Assembly: GCA_019454045.1 (NCBI GenBank)
Contig: SKCR01034770.1
Location: 24,208-88,207, forward strand
Direction of reading: 5' to 3'
Source: Zanthoxylum bungeanum
Lineage: Eukaryota; Streptophyta; Magnoliopsida; Sapindales; Rutaceae
DNA: 64,000 bases
Numbering within the stretch: position 1 is the first letter of the stretch; each line of letters starts with the position of its first letter. The translations under genes and the position numbers were made by a program. Below the pieces are notes generated by a model. That model did not search any database. It had not been told where the DNA came from and was given only the letters and a program-made list of their open reading frames with translations. Shown one piece after another: positions 1 through 10,197 of this stretch.

Positions 1-1
1 C

Positions 2-496
2 CTATACATTGATGATGTATTGCTTCTTGGAAATGACATTCCCATGCTACAATCGGTGAAAGCTTGGCTTTCATTAAAATTCTCCATGAAAGACCTGGGA
101 GAGGCAGCTTTTATTATAGGAATAAGGATCTACCGGGATAGATCTAGAAATCTGCTGGCACTCTCCCATAGCTCGTACATTGACAAAGTGTTGCATAGAT
201 TCAACATGGATCAGTCCAAGAGAGGGCTGCTTCCGGTGTCACATGGCGTCTCTCTATCGAAGGATATGTGTCCTAAAACTCAAGATAATAGAGATGCAAT
301 GATTCAGATCTCGTATGCTTTAGTAGTCGAATCGATCATGTACGCTATGATATGTACGCGACCTGATGTCTCATATGCTTTGAGCATGTGCAATCGCTAT
401 CAGGCCGATCCTGGTGATGGTCACTGGATTGTTGTAAAGAATATCCTTAAGTATCTTAGACGAACTAAAGATGATTTCTTAGTCTATGGGGAATGA
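2..496 (+). pseudogene. Copia element H: C-terminal part of reverse transcriptase
   Basis: This frame opens at the window edge with the catalytic YIDD motif (a YVDD variant) and runs through the conserved Copia stretch LKFSMKDLGEAAFIIGI to the RT/RNase H connection (RPDVSYALSMCNRYQ), ending at a TGA at 494-496. The element would copy its RNA into cDNA in cytoplasmic particles. The N-terminal RT, integrase, protease and gag lie outside the window. A stop falls where related copies read on into GELEVTG, so the polyprotein is broken here. The wording and the later RNase H fit the Angela/Tork branch of Ty1-copia. The domain call is firm; the branch is a judgement by eye. Confidence 0.85.
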
Positions 497-991
497 GAAC
501 TTGAGGTGACTGGGTTTACCTATGCAAGTTTCTAAACCGATAAAGACGACTGTAAGTCACAATCAGGGTACATATTTTTTTTAAACAATGGAGCAGTGAG
601 CTGGAAATCTTCCAAGAAAGAGACTATTTTCGATTCAACAACAGACGCGGAATATATTGTTGCAGCTGAGGCAGCAAAAGAAGCAGTTTGGATCCGTAAA
701 TTCCTAATTGGATTAGGAGTAGTTCCGTTAGCAGCTGAGCCCGTACATTTGTATTGTGACAATAATGGGGCTATCGCACAGGCTAAGGAACCACGGTCGC
801 ATCAACGATCGAAGCCTGTACTTCGATGATTTCATCTGATTCATGAGATCATACATCGTGGCGATGTGAAGATCGAGAAGATCGCATCAGATGATAACAT
901 TGCAGATCCGCTGACGAAGGCTATATCTCAACAAAAGTTTGAGCGACATGTACATAGTTCAAGTGTTAGATACTTGAGTGATTGGTTATAG
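497..991 (+). pseudogene. Copia element H: RNase H, frame-broken
   Basis: The RNase H continuation of the polyprotein, which removes the RNA strand during reverse transcription. Visible blocks are VSWKSSKKETIFDSTTDAEY (first acidic residues), then HLYCDNNGAIAQAKEPRSHQ (catalytic Asp of the CDN block). After a frame change come HEIIHRGDVKIEKIASDDN and ADPLTKAI. The frame ends with a TAG at 989-991, just before the polypurine tract. At least two frame breaks are seen (a stop near 534 and a shift near 826). It can make no functional enzyme, but it marks the 3' end of the element's coding region. Confidence 0.85.
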
Positions 992-1005
992 GCCAAGTGG
1001 GAGAT
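992..1005 (+). other. Polypurine tract of element H
   Basis: The purine-rich run AAGTGGGAGAT directly precedes the LTR start TGTTGGAC at 1006. It is the plus-strand DNA priming site. The same tract sits at the same place in every related Copia element of the window, as CCAAGTGGGAGATTG before TGTTGGACA. Confidence 0.75.
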
Positions 1006-2236
1006 TGTTGGACAATTATGACCCATATCATCACTATTTGTAAAGAACATTGTATTTTTGTACAAATTATCTATGTGACAAAAGGAAATTGATATTTTAT
1101 CATTGCTGTAATTAGATTACTTGGATATATATTAATGATAAAAGTCCATATGGTTAAATCAGATTAATAAGATATGAGACAATATTAATACATGAACGGT
1201 TTAATCATTAAATATCACTAGTCGAAGTATTATCGAGACTGGACATTAATAATGCAGAATAGACTAGTATTACACTTGTGCGCGTTGTGGAAGCTTAACG
1301 ACATAGTTCTCATATATTTAGGTATTGGATACTTGTGCAAGTGTAATAAGAGGTTCTGTTAGCCATTGGACCGGGAACAGTTCGATCTGGATAGACCCAC
1401 TCGGAATCCCATTGGTAGTATAACTATGTGTCTCTGGGAATCCGAATCAGGGTAGGTGTATGTGATCTTTAACCTGAGACTTATGTCGCTATTACTTGCA
1501 ACAATCAGTTTACTTTAGTATTGGTCGTCTGCAGCTTTAACAGGTTCTGTGTACGCCTGTATTGGGTTTACTGAGAATCGTAATGTATTGGATGTGATGT
1601 CAAGATGGGAGTATCCCTTCAGTCATATGGAGATGATTATCACACAGGATACATAACTAGTACTCTTAAAGCTGCAGCTATCGGGATAGTATGACTATGT
1701 CATGACTTTCTAATTACAGAGATTAGTTACTCGGGATCTGATATATGTTTCGTACAGGGCAGACACAGAGCCAGCCCTAGGCCTAACATGTGACATCCAA
1801 TACTGGATCGTATTACGTATTACATAATATTAGTATTACTACGCCTGATACAAATGATATTCCTCGGTGAATATTTCTGGAGAATTGGGTAGGCACGGTG
1901 CTTTGCTAGAAGCCAACCATGTCTTGTAAATCGGTGAGAACATGGTACGGGGTACGCACGTGTTTGGATAGTCCGATAACCGTATTTACTGCCAACATAT
2001 CTAGGAATATCTTGGGTCGCTTCCCAAAAATTCACCAATGACATTTGACTCAGATAAAATTAATCTACGATTAATTATGAGACAGAAAATTAATATGGGA
2101 TTAATTACGGCAAGAATGAATCTGGGATTAACTTCGTAAAGAAGAGAGAACGCGATTAATTTAGAATTAATCGATAAAATAAATTTAATAGTTAAATTGG
2201 ATTTTTCTATTTAATTTATTTATTTGTGGTTATAAT
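1006..2236 (+). repeat. 3' LTR of element H, first segment
   Basis: Starts with TGTTGGACAATTATGACCC, the terminal sequence shared by the Copia LTRs of this window, and follows the family order: a GACTGG-like block, the GTCCGATAACCGTATTTACTGCC block, then AT-rich runs of GGGATTAAT. It is interrupted at 2236 by element G and resumes at 19771. Short frames here are not genes. Confidence 0.85.
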
Positions 2237-4250
2237 TGTTGGAATTATCTAAGCATCCCAAGATCATATCAAGCAATGAAAATCATGTGTATACATCAAG
2301 AAGTACGGCGGAAAAATACTTACATTGATCGGTTTGGATGCGACGAAGAAAATCTTTTCCTCCAAGGTAGAAGAAGCTCACGACAATGGTCCTCTTTTGG
2401 GCTCCATCATTTTCGGTACCCACCAAGTTGTCCTCCATGGATGAATCTACAAGCTCCAAGCTTTGTTTGATGATTCCAAGTTCACAAGTGGGTTTCCCTA
2501 TCACCTTAGGATGACTATTTGGAGTGCTAGCTCTTGGTAATTTTTTCCACAAAAATCACCATTCATACACCTTGTGTTTCGGCTATAGAAGAAAAATTGG
2601 AGAACATGATAAAAGGCCCTTGGCCGAATACATGTGGGAGAGAGAGAGTGAATGTGAGTTGTGTTATTTGTTTTTGTATATCTAATACACAAATCAAAAT
2701 TCAAATGCCATTATATTAAAATAATGCTAAATGTCTTTCAAGCTTTCAAAAAGCTTTTCCAACAACTCTCATCTACTATTCACATCACTCAAAGTGACAA
2801 GTTGTCACATCAAATGATTGACTAGTGATTTGACGCTTGATGTGACTTGTGGGCCGCACTTAAATTCGCAACGTGAGTGCGCCCGCAAAAACTCCCGGGC
2901 TCAGGTTCGCTAATTCCAAATTAATGAATTTTCCGTTGCGACGTAATTAAATAATTATGCCTAGCAAAATCACTATTCACGTCGCTAACGAATTAATTCT
3001 AAATTAACTCGTTCGCCCGAATTAAAATCTAATTTCAATTCTGCATCGAAATCCAATTTCGTATAATATATCGAATATATTATTTTATCGATTAATTCCA
3101 AATTAATCGTTCTCTCTCTTTATTAATATTTTATCCCAGATGAAATATCTCCGTAATTAATCCCAGATTAATTTTCTCTCTCTACTAATTAATCCCAGAT
3201 TAATAAAGTGCGAGTCATACGTCATCGGTGAATCTTCGGGAAGCGACCCATGAGATACCTGGATATATTGGCAGTAAATCCGATCGTCGGACTATCCGAA
3301 CACGTACGTACCTAGTACTACATTTTTACCGATTTACAAGACAATGTTGGCTTCTAGCAAAGCGCCATGCCTACCCAATTCTCCAGAAATATCCTTACAG
3401 GAATATGTGATCTGTATCAGGCATAGTATACGTAGTATTGCGTATTTCGATCCAGCATCGGATGTCACGTGCAAGGCCTGGGGCTGGAATTGTGTCTGCC
3501 CCGTACGAAGCACATATCGGATCTCTGGTAACTAGTCTCTATATCGGATAAACATGACCTAGTCATTTTATCCCGATGACTGCAGTACATAAGAGAACCA
3601 ATTCCGTATCCTGCGTGATCATCATCTCCACTATGACTGGAGTGATACTTCTATCTCGACATCACACCCAATACACTACGATTCTCAATATACCCAGAAG
3701 AGGCGTATACAGAACCGGTTAAAGCCTTGGACGTCCAAAACCAAAGTATATTGATTGTCGCAAGTATTAGCGGTGCAAGTCTTAAGTTAAGACTAAATAC
3801 ACCTACCCTGATTTCGGACTTCCATAGACATATAGTCATACTACCAATGGAATTCCGAGGGGTCTGTCCAGAGCGAAGCTGTTTTCGTACCATCGGTAAA
3901 CACAACCTCCTATTACACTTGCATGAGTATCTTATACCCAAATATGTGAGAACTATGACGTTATGCCCTCACAACGCGCACAAGTGTAATACTAGTCGTT
4001 TTCGCATTATCGATGTCCAATCTCGATAATACTCTGACTAGGGATATTTAATGATTAAACCTTCGTGGATTGATATTGTCTCATATCATCTCAATCCAGG
4101 AACTAATCATATGGACCGTTCATCATTTATACATTTTGGTGATCTAATCACAAATGATAAAAGAGCAATTTCCTTTGTCACATAGTTAATTTGTACAACA
4201 ACACCATGATCTGTAAAAATAGTGATGCTATGGGTCATAACTGTCCAACA
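2237..4250 (-). repeat. 3' LTR of minus-strand Copia element G
   Basis: Reads TGTTGGAATTATCTAAGC on the plus strand at its left end and GGGTCATAACTGTCCAACA at its right end, so on the minus strand it is a TGTTGGACAG...CCAACA LTR of 2014 bp. It is inserted in the LTR of element H; the five bases before it are ATAAT. Its partner LTR starts at 19579 and is truncated. Confidence 0.85.
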
Positions 4251-5549
4251 ATCTTCCACTTGGCCTATAGCCAGTCACTCAAGTGTCCTACACCCGAACT
4301 ATATACAGTTCGCTCAAATTTCTGCTGAGGAAATGCTTAGGCTACAGCGCAGGCTAAAGAATTAATGGTCTTATCAACGATCCAGATATATATACTTCAA
4401 TATTCATCTGATTCATTCGAATCATACATCGTGGTGATGTGATGATCGAATAAATCACATCAGATGATAATCATGCAACTCTGCTGATGAAAGCATTTCC
4501 TCAGCAGAAATTTGAGCGAACCGTACATAGTTCGGGTGTAGGACACTTGAGTGACTGGCTATAGGCCAAGTGGGAGATTGTCGGACAGTTATGACCCATA
4601 GCGTCACTATTTGTACATATCATGGTATTGTTGTACAAATTAACTACGTGACAAAGGAAATTGCTCTTTTATCATTTATGATTAGATCACCAAGCTGTAT
4701 AAATGATGAAAGGTCCATATAATTAGTTCCTGGATTGAGATGATATAAGACAGTATCAATCCATGAAGGTTTAATCATATGTATCTTTCATCATTTATAC
4801 ATCTTGGTGATCTAATCACAAATGATAAAAGAGCAATTTCATTTGTCACATAGTTAATTTGTACAACAACACCATGATCTGTACAAATAGTGACGCTATG
4901 GGTCATAACTATCCAACAATCTCCCACTTGGCCTATAACCAGTCACTCAAGTGTCCTACACCCGAACTATGTATGGTTCGCTCAAATTTCTACTGAGGAA
5001 ATGCTTTCGTCAGCGGATTTGTATGATTATCATCTGATGCGATTCGTTCGGATCATACATCGTGGCAATGTGATGATAGAATAAATTGCATCAGATGATA
5101 ATCATGTAAATCTGCTGACGAAAGCATTTCCTCAGCAGAAATTTGAGTGAAACGTATATAGTTCGGGTGTAGGACACTTGAGTGACTGGCTATAGGCCAA
5201 GTGGGAGATTGTTGGACAGTTATGACCCATAGCGTCACTATTTGTACAGATCATGGTGTTGTTGTACAAATTAACTATATGACAAAGGAAATTACTCTTT
5301 TATCATTTGTGATTAGATCACCAAGATGTATAAATGATGAATGGTCCATATGATCAAACCTTCGTGGATTGATATTGTCATATATCATCTCAATCCAGGA
5401 ACTAATCATATGGACCTTTCATCATTTATGCATCTTGGTGATCTAATCACAAATGATAAAAGAGCAATTTCCTTTGTCACGTAGTTAATTTGTACAACAA
5501 CACCATGATCTCTACAAATGGTGACGCTATGGGTCATAACTGTCCAACA
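4251..5549. repeat. Alternating inverted copies of the Copia 3' end and LTR start
   Basis: Pieces of the same Copia family alternate in orientation. Minus-strand RNase H tail/PPT (4251 to about 4345) is followed by a plus-strand tail and PPT running into an LTR start at 4579. A minus-strand LTR stub (about 4779-4918) and tail (to about 5040) follow, then a plus-strand tail and LTR start at 5210, then a minus-strand LTR stub (about 5355-5549). Motifs such as GGCCAAGTGGGAGATTG and its complement recur at each switch. The result is two near-palindromic units of roughly 630 bp inside element G. Confidence 0.8.
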
Positions 5550-6050
5550 ATCTCCCACTTGGCCTATAGCCAGTCACTCAAGTGTCCTACACCCGAACTA
5601 TGTATGGTTCGCTCAAATTTCTGCTGAGGAAATGCTTTCGTCAGCGGATTTGCATGATTATCATCTGATGCGATTTATTCGATCATCACATCGCCACGAT
5701 GTATGATCCGAACGAATCATATGAATATCGAAGTATATATATCTGGATCATTGATGAGACCATTAATTCCTTAGCCTGCGCTATAGCCTAGTTCAGCTGC
5801 TAATAGAACTATATCTAATCTAATTTGATTTATTATCGACCCAAATGGCTTCTATTGCTGCCTCAGCTGCAGCAATAATCCACTTTTGTTGTTTATTTGG
5901 TAACAGTATCTTGCTTGGAAGATTTCCAACTCATTGTTCCGTTATTCAAACTGTATAGTACCTTTGTGCGACTTATAGTCGTTTTTATCGGTTAGGAAAC
6001 TTGCAGCGGTGATCCAAGTCACTTCAAGTTCTCATTCTCTATAGTTTAAG
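5550..6050 (-). pseudogene. Copia element G: RNase H end, minus strand
   Basis: Reads on the minus strand as the end of a Copia polyprotein. The complement contains the family's CCAAGTGGGAGATTG tract, the GCAGCTGAGGCAGCAATAG block (AAEAAIE of RNase H) and GGAAATCTTCCAAGCAAG (WKSSK). Many stops are present and no frame is intact. The gypsy element splits it at 6051; the sequence resumes at 14102. Confidence 0.8.
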
Positions 6051-6055
6051 ACAGC

Positions 6056-6554
6056 TGATGAGCGGAAAATATATCAATATTTACCGCCCATTTAACTTAA
6101 TATTTTGTTTAGTTTCTCGGGTTTGATGAACGTTTTGATGTGTTTTAGTTTATTTTACAGATAAAATAATATCGGATCTCAATGAAATCATTTAAGACAA
6201 AATATGGGTCAAATAAGGGCAATTATTGGACTTGATATTTTAATTTTGGAGATTGGAAACTTGAAAGGGCGTTTTTGACGAAGTGCAGTTTTGGAAATTC
6301 CAGTTTTGCGCATCTGTGGTATTTTGGGCATAACATTTTACTCCGATATCGGATTGAGCTGATTCAAGTTCCAGATTAAAGAAGACTCAAAGATCTACAG
6401 CTTTGAAATCAATCAATCAACATGTTAGATACTAGTAATCATTTGACCTCATAAAATTAATAGATTAGGTATTAAGTCCTCGTGGGATCGATACTTTTTA
6501 TACTACTTGAACGATACGTGCGCTTGCGTTATACGCGTGTGTAAGCACCGGTCA
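6056..6554 (+). repeat. 5' LTR of the LOG-carrying element, internally deleted
   Basis: Begins TGATGAGCGG and ends CACCGGTCA. It is 499 bp against 1755 bp for the 3' LTR. The missing part corresponds to 12695-13951 of the 3' copy, removed between AAA triplets, and includes the only clear TATA box of the LTR. Elsewhere the two copies agree closely. Confidence 0.93.
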
Positions 6555-6560
6555 AGTTTT

Positions 6561-6578
6561 TGGTGCCGTTGCCGGGGA
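6561..6578 (+). other. Primer binding site, tRNA-Asp type
   Basis: TGGTGCCGTTGCCGGGGA lies six bases after the 5' LTR. It matches, with one difference, the TGGCGCCGTTGCCGGGGA commonly found in Athila and related plant gypsy elements, complementary to the 3' end of tRNA-Asp. Minus-strand DNA synthesis would start here. Confidence 0.8.
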
Positions 6579-6793
6579 CTTATTTATCTTTTAATATTAG
6601 TTTAGGGGTTAGATACGTTACTTGCATCTAATTTATTTTTACTTATTGTTTTTGTTTTCTTGTGTTTCAGGTTCTCAGAAAGTACATGAGATGAACCAGA
6701 AGCTTTGAACTCCCACCGCTTGACCCAGAAATTGAAAGAACCATCAGACAATTGAGAAGGGAAAGGCGAGAAGGCCAATAAGCAATCATTAAC
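6579..6793 (+). other. Leader and broken N-terminal end of gag
   Basis: Contains a T-rich 3' splice acceptor-like site, TTTTCTTGTGTTTCAG, ending at 6670. Beyond it the gag frame can be read upstream of its first in-frame ATG (wording LDPEIERTIRQLRRERRE, typical of Athila gag N-termini), but it is cut by a TAA at 6779-6781. The original gag start was therefore upstream of 6794. Confidence 0.6.
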
Positions 6794-8806
6794 ATGGAAC
6801 CTGAACCGTTGGAGGTTGCACCACCAATTCCCATTCGAGACAGAACCATTCCGGTGGTTGACAGACTCATTTCCTATATTGTACTTCCTCCCTTACCAGC
6901 AAATGCGTGTGACATCAAAACATGCATTCAGATGATTCAGCAGTCAGTTCAGTTCGGGGGGAATGAAACTGAAGATCCTAATGCCCACATCAGTAACTTT
7001 CTGGAAGTTTGCGGCACTTTCAACTACAACAGAGCATCAGAAGAAGCAATGAGACTGCGTGTTTTCCCATACTCCTTGAAGGACAGAGCTAAAGCTTGGC
7101 TATATTCACTACCAGCAGGTTCTATCACAACTTGGAACACTTTAGCCACCAAATTTCTTGCAAAGTACTTTTCACCAGCCAGAACTGGAAAGCTGAGGAA
7201 TAACATCACATCCTTTGTACAACAAGATTCAGAATCCCTTTGCGAATCTTGGGAAAGGTACAAAGATTTGCTCCGGAAATGTCCTCACCATGAGATTCCA
7301 AAATGGCTTCAAGTCCAAACATTCTATAATGGACTTTCTGGAATAATGAGAACCACAATCGATGCTGCTGTTGGAGGAGCTTTAATGGAAAAAGGAGAAG
7401 ATGAAGCCTGGGACCTAATCGAAGAAATGGCCAATAAAAATTCTTTATGGCCAACAGAAAGGAGCATGATCCAAAGAATTGCAGGAATTTATGAAGTTGG
7501 AGCCAACACAGCATTGAATTCCAAGCTGGATGTGATTTGCAAAAATCTTGAAACTCTTAACTTAAAAGTTAATGGTGGATCCACAAGTTCACCATTTGGA
7601 GGAGCACCTGAGTCAGAATCTTTCAACCAACATAAAGAAATGGTGAATTATGTCAATAATTTCAACAGACAGGGGAACAATCCATATTCCAACACCTACA
7701 ACCCAAAGTGGAGGAATCATCCCAATTTCGCATGGAGCAACAATTCAGGGCAAATGAACAATCCACCACCCGGATTCCAACAACAGAACAAATGCCAGGA
7801 ACAGGCAAATGAACCAGGAATAACAGAAGTGTTGACCCACTTGAAAAAGATAGAAGCAAAACACGACTCTCAAGCAGCAAGATATGATGCTATGTTTCAA
7901 TCTCAAGCAGCAAGATATGATGATATGTTTCAATCCCAAGTAGCATTAATTCAAAGTCAATTAGCTTCTATTAAAGCACTGGAGAATCAAATTGGACAAC
8001 TGGCCAATGCTCAGAGTTACAGACTGCCTGGTACCCTTCCTAGCAACACAGAGCCAAATCCAAGGAACATGGGGAAGGAGCAATGTCATGCCATCATGTT
8101 AAAAAGCGGTACTGAAATCAAAAAAGATGTTGGAATCAAGGCAACAACAATTGAAGATTTTCCAAAAGAAACAAAGCAACAGATGGAGGAAAAAAAAGTA
8201 AAGGAAAAAGAACAGATCACTCCACCTCCACTTTTTCCTCAGCGTCTTCAGAAGAATAAACTGGACAAGCAGTTTGCTCGATTCTTGGAGGTGTTCAAAA
8301 AGCTGCATATCAACATTCCATTTGCAGAAGCGTTGGAAAAAATGCCCAACTATGCCAAATTCATGAAAGACATTCTTTCACGAAAGTGGAGATTGGGAGA
8401 TTATGAGACAGTAGCATTATCAGAAGAATGCAGCGCCATCATTCAGAGAAAACTTCCTCTAAAGTTGAAAGATCCTGGCAGTTTCACTGTTCCTTGCACC
8501 ATAGGAGAACATGACTTCGGTAAGGCTCTGTGTGATTTAGGTGCTAGTGTTAACTTGATGCCTTTTTCTATTTTCAGGAAACTGCAGATTGGAGAAACAA
8601 TGCCCACTTCAGTCTCACTACAACTTGCTGATAGAACGCTCGTATTTCCAATAGGTGTAGTTGAGGATGTGCTGGTCAAGGTTGACAAATTCATTTTCCC
8701 AGCAGATTTTATTGTCTTTGATATGGAGGAAGACGTAGACGTGCCAATCATCCTCGGGAGACCATTCTTGGCTACAGGTCGAACCATTATTGATGTACAA
8801 AAATGA
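6794..8806 (+). CDS. gag-pr: Gag-protease polyprotein of the gypsy element
   Basis: A 670-residue open frame. Residues about 55-250 are a Retrotransposon gag domain (AWLYSLPAGSITTWNTLATKF; FYNGLSGIMRTTIDAAVGG), the capsid-forming part. Residues about 355-400 hold a short internal duplication (QAARYDAMFQS / QAARYDDMFQS) and a coiled-coil-like heptad stretch ending in ENQIGQLANA. Residues about 545-670 are a retropepsin-type protease with the DLGAS active site at 581-585 and the ILGRPFL flap block near the end. No CCHC knuckle is seen. It ends at a TGA (8804-8806) where relatives read through into pol, so the stop is a nonsense change. The start is uncertain because the N-terminus lies before the TAA at 6779. 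Frame preservation over 2 kb suggests recent activity or selection. Confidence 0.88.
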   Translation: MEPEPLEVAPPIPIRDRTIPVVDRLISYIVLPPLPANACDIKTCIQMIQQSVQFGGNETEDPNAHISNFLEVCGTFNYNRASEEAMRLRVFPYSLKDRAKAWLYSLPAGSITTWNTLATKFLAKYFSPARTGKLRNNITSFVQQDSESLCESWERYKDLLRKCPHHEIPKWLQVQTFYNGLSGIMRTTIDAAVGGALMEKGEDEAWDLIEEMANKNSLWPTERSMIQRIAGIYEVGANTALNSKLDVICKNLETLNLKVNGGSTSSPFGGAPESESFNQHKEMVNYVNNFNRQGNNPYSNTYNPKWRNHPNFAWSNNSGQMNNPPPGFQQQNKCQEQANEPGITEVLTHLKKIEAKHDSQAARYDAMFQSQAARYDDMFQSQVALIQSQLASIKALENQIGQLANAQSYRLPGTLPSNTEPNPRNMGKEQCHAIMLKSGTEIKKDVGIKATTIEDFPKETKQQMEEKKVKEKEQITPPPLFPQRLQKNKLDKQFARFLEVFKKLHINIPFAEALEKMPNYAKFMKDILSRKWRLGDYETVALSEECSAIIQRKLPLKLKDPGSFTVPCTIGEHDFGKALCDLGASVNLMPFSIFRKLQIGETMPTSVSLQLADRTLVFPIGVVEDVLVKVDKFIFPADFIVFDMEEDVDVPIILGRPFLATGRTIIDVQK

Positions 8807-9409
8807 GAACTAACCATGAGGGTACAAGACCAAGAAGTAACATTCAATGTTTTCAAAGCCATGAATTTCCCAGATGATGAAAAGAAGGAGGAATGTTTCA
8901 GACTTGATGTGATACATAGTACCGTTCAGAACTCTGATGAAAGATAAAGTTCTACTGACAAACTTAAAGCATGTCAATTACCTGTGGAGCCTGAAGATAA
9001 AGCGCACTGCGTACTGAAGAAGCCTATTCTTGAACTACAAGCAACATAAGAGAAAAAGTTCCACCAGCTCAACGAATTGGAGGAATTTCACATACAGTCT
9101 TTTGAGGATGCCAAATTGTACAAGGAAAAGGCAAGGAAAAGACATGATGAGAAGATAGTGCACATACAACTGGAACCAGGGCAGAAGGTACTGTTAAACA
9201 AATCAAGGGGGAAATTCTTCCCATGGAAGCCAAAATCACGGTGGTCAGGTCTATTTGTGATCACCAAGGTTTTACCAGACAGAGCCGTTGAGATACATGA
9301 TCCTGACTCCAACAAAACTTTCAAGGTTAAAAACAAGCGTGTTAAGCACTACTGGGGAGAATCATTTGAGCGACAAAAAGAAAGTGTCACACTTTCAGAT
9401 CTAGCCTAA
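8807..9409 (+). pseudogene. Pol remnant: protease tail fused to integrase C-terminus
   Basis: The gag-protease frame continues in phase past TGA 8804 with the family's LTMRVQDQEVTFNVFKAM, then meets TAA at 8945 and 9047. From about 9050 the same frame gives the integrase C-terminal domain: QLNELEEF, KARKRHDEKI, then LEPGQKVLLNKSRGKFFPWKP and WSGLFVITKVLPDRAVEIHD. Reverse transcriptase, RNase H, the integrase zinc finger and the DDE core are absent, replaced by a join close to 9040-9050. A complete element would need about 3 kb more here. This explains why the element is non-autonomous. Confidence 0.85.
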
Positions 9410-9430
9410 CGTTCGAGAAGTCACGTCTAG

Positions 9431-9470
9431 CTGACGACTTTAAACTTAGCGCTCGCAGGGAGGCAACCCA
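9431..9470 (+). promoter_or_regulatory. Conserved post-integrase motif of Tat/Athila elements
   Basis: CTGACGACTTTAAACTTAGC followed by GCTCGCAGGGAGGCAACCCA. From family knowledge, Athila/Tat and Retrosat-like elements carry a very similar TTAA...GCGCT...GGGAGGCAACCCA block just after integrase. Its role is unknown; a structural or splicing role is possible. It supports the family call and marks the end of pol. Confidence 0.6.
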
Positions 9471-9507
9471 TGCAATTTTTGTATATATTGTGATCTGGTG
9501 TGTTTTA

Positions 9508-9531
9508 TTTTTGTGTGTTTAATTTTTGCAG
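9508..9531 (+). other. Putative 3' splice acceptor before the virus-like frame
   Basis: A T-rich run ending AATTTTTGCAG at 9531, only 16 bases before the ATG at 9548. Downstream frames of plant gypsy elements are known to be expressed from spliced RNAs, so this is a plausible acceptor. The donor was not identified. Confidence 0.45.
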
Positions 9532-9547
9532 GTTTATTCATTTCACG

Positions 9548-10096
9548 ATGGAAGAAGCTCTCGCAAATCTTCACAAGCAATTTCCTTCTCTCCCTCAAAA
9601 ATCTCTGATGAAAGTCTACAAAGCTCGCTTGGAACGGATAAGACTACCGATGATCAAAGGTATTCCTAATGACATTCGTTGGGTAATTGAAGCACAAGTC
9701 CGATTGGCAGGTGAGTCTTCTGACTCTTTTATTTCACATCTGCCTGGTTTTGGAAGAAGCACCTTTGCAAAGAAACGTAGAGCTAAACAAATGGGTGTTT
9801 GTTACAAATGTCCACGCTGGAATTGCAATACTCGTTGTCGTTCTTTAGGAATGGTGTCTAATAATCGCGAAGACAAAATTAAATTCATTAGGGATGGCTT
9901 GAGTAAGGAGTCTTTAGATGATATATCTTTAACTCTTGAGACGCATCCCATTGGATATGTTCACATAGCCATTCGCAAATTACATACACAATTCCAAAAA
10001 GAAATACAACAATTAAGTCTTGGGAATCTGACTCAAAAAGACCATGTTTGCCAGTTTATAAGAAAATTGGATGGGAAGCTTGTCCCTGACGTATAG
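9548..10096 (+). CDS. Unknown protein with basic patch and Cys cluster, flexivirus NABP-like
   Basis: A frame of 182 residues from the ATG at 9548; the frame is open from 9500, but the 9548 start follows the splice acceptor. Residues 68-81 form a basic patch (GFGRSTFAKKRRAK), followed at once by cysteines 85, 88, 93 and 97 (C-x2-C-x4-C-x3-C) and then by a block ending KIKFIRDGL (110-118). This order resembles the small cysteine-rich nucleic-acid-binding proteins of plant carlaviruses and vitiviruses, several of which suppress RNA silencing. That is recognition by eye from one short region; residues 1-65 and 120-182 match nothing I know. It occupies the position where Athila/Tat elements carry an env-like or extra frame. 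A possible intron at 10091-10197 would replace its last residue by a hydrophobic tail. The frame is intact. It could instead be an unrelated zinc-binding element protein. Confidence 0.55.
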   Translation: MEEALANLHKQFPSLPQKSLMKVYKARLERIRLPMIKGIPNDIRWVIEAQVRLAGESSDSFISHLPGFGRSTFAKKRRAKQMGVCYKCPRWNCNTRCRSLGMVSNNREDKIKFIRDGLSKESLDDISLTLETHPIGYVHIAIRKLHTQFQKEIQQLSLGNLTQKDHVCQFIRKLDGKLVPDV

Positions 10097-10197
10097 ACGT
10101 CAATCAAGCCGTTACTTTTCTTGTAAATATTATATCTCTTTGTCTTTTCTTAATAATTGTGATTTGTTTTTTTGTTTTCTTTTATTTTCTCCGACAG
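10091..10197 (+). other. Candidate 107-bp intron at the end of the virus-like frame
   Basis: The last sense codon before the stop is GTA, followed by TAG; GAC|GTATAG looks like a splice donor at 10091. The stretch is strongly T-rich, as plant introns are, and ends TTTTCTCCGACAG at 10197. Removal is phase 0 and opens a further 40 codons to a TGA at 10318-10320. Inferred from sequence only. Confidence 0.45.

Noticed and set aside
4890..5706. Three similar frames of about 60 codons in the palindromic region
   Set aside because: They are translations of the minus-strand LTR/PPT/RNase H junction repeated by the inverted copies, not genes.
8443..8862. Minus-strand 139-codon frame opposite the protease
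   Set aside because: A shadow of the conserved gag-protease frame; no domain and no start context.
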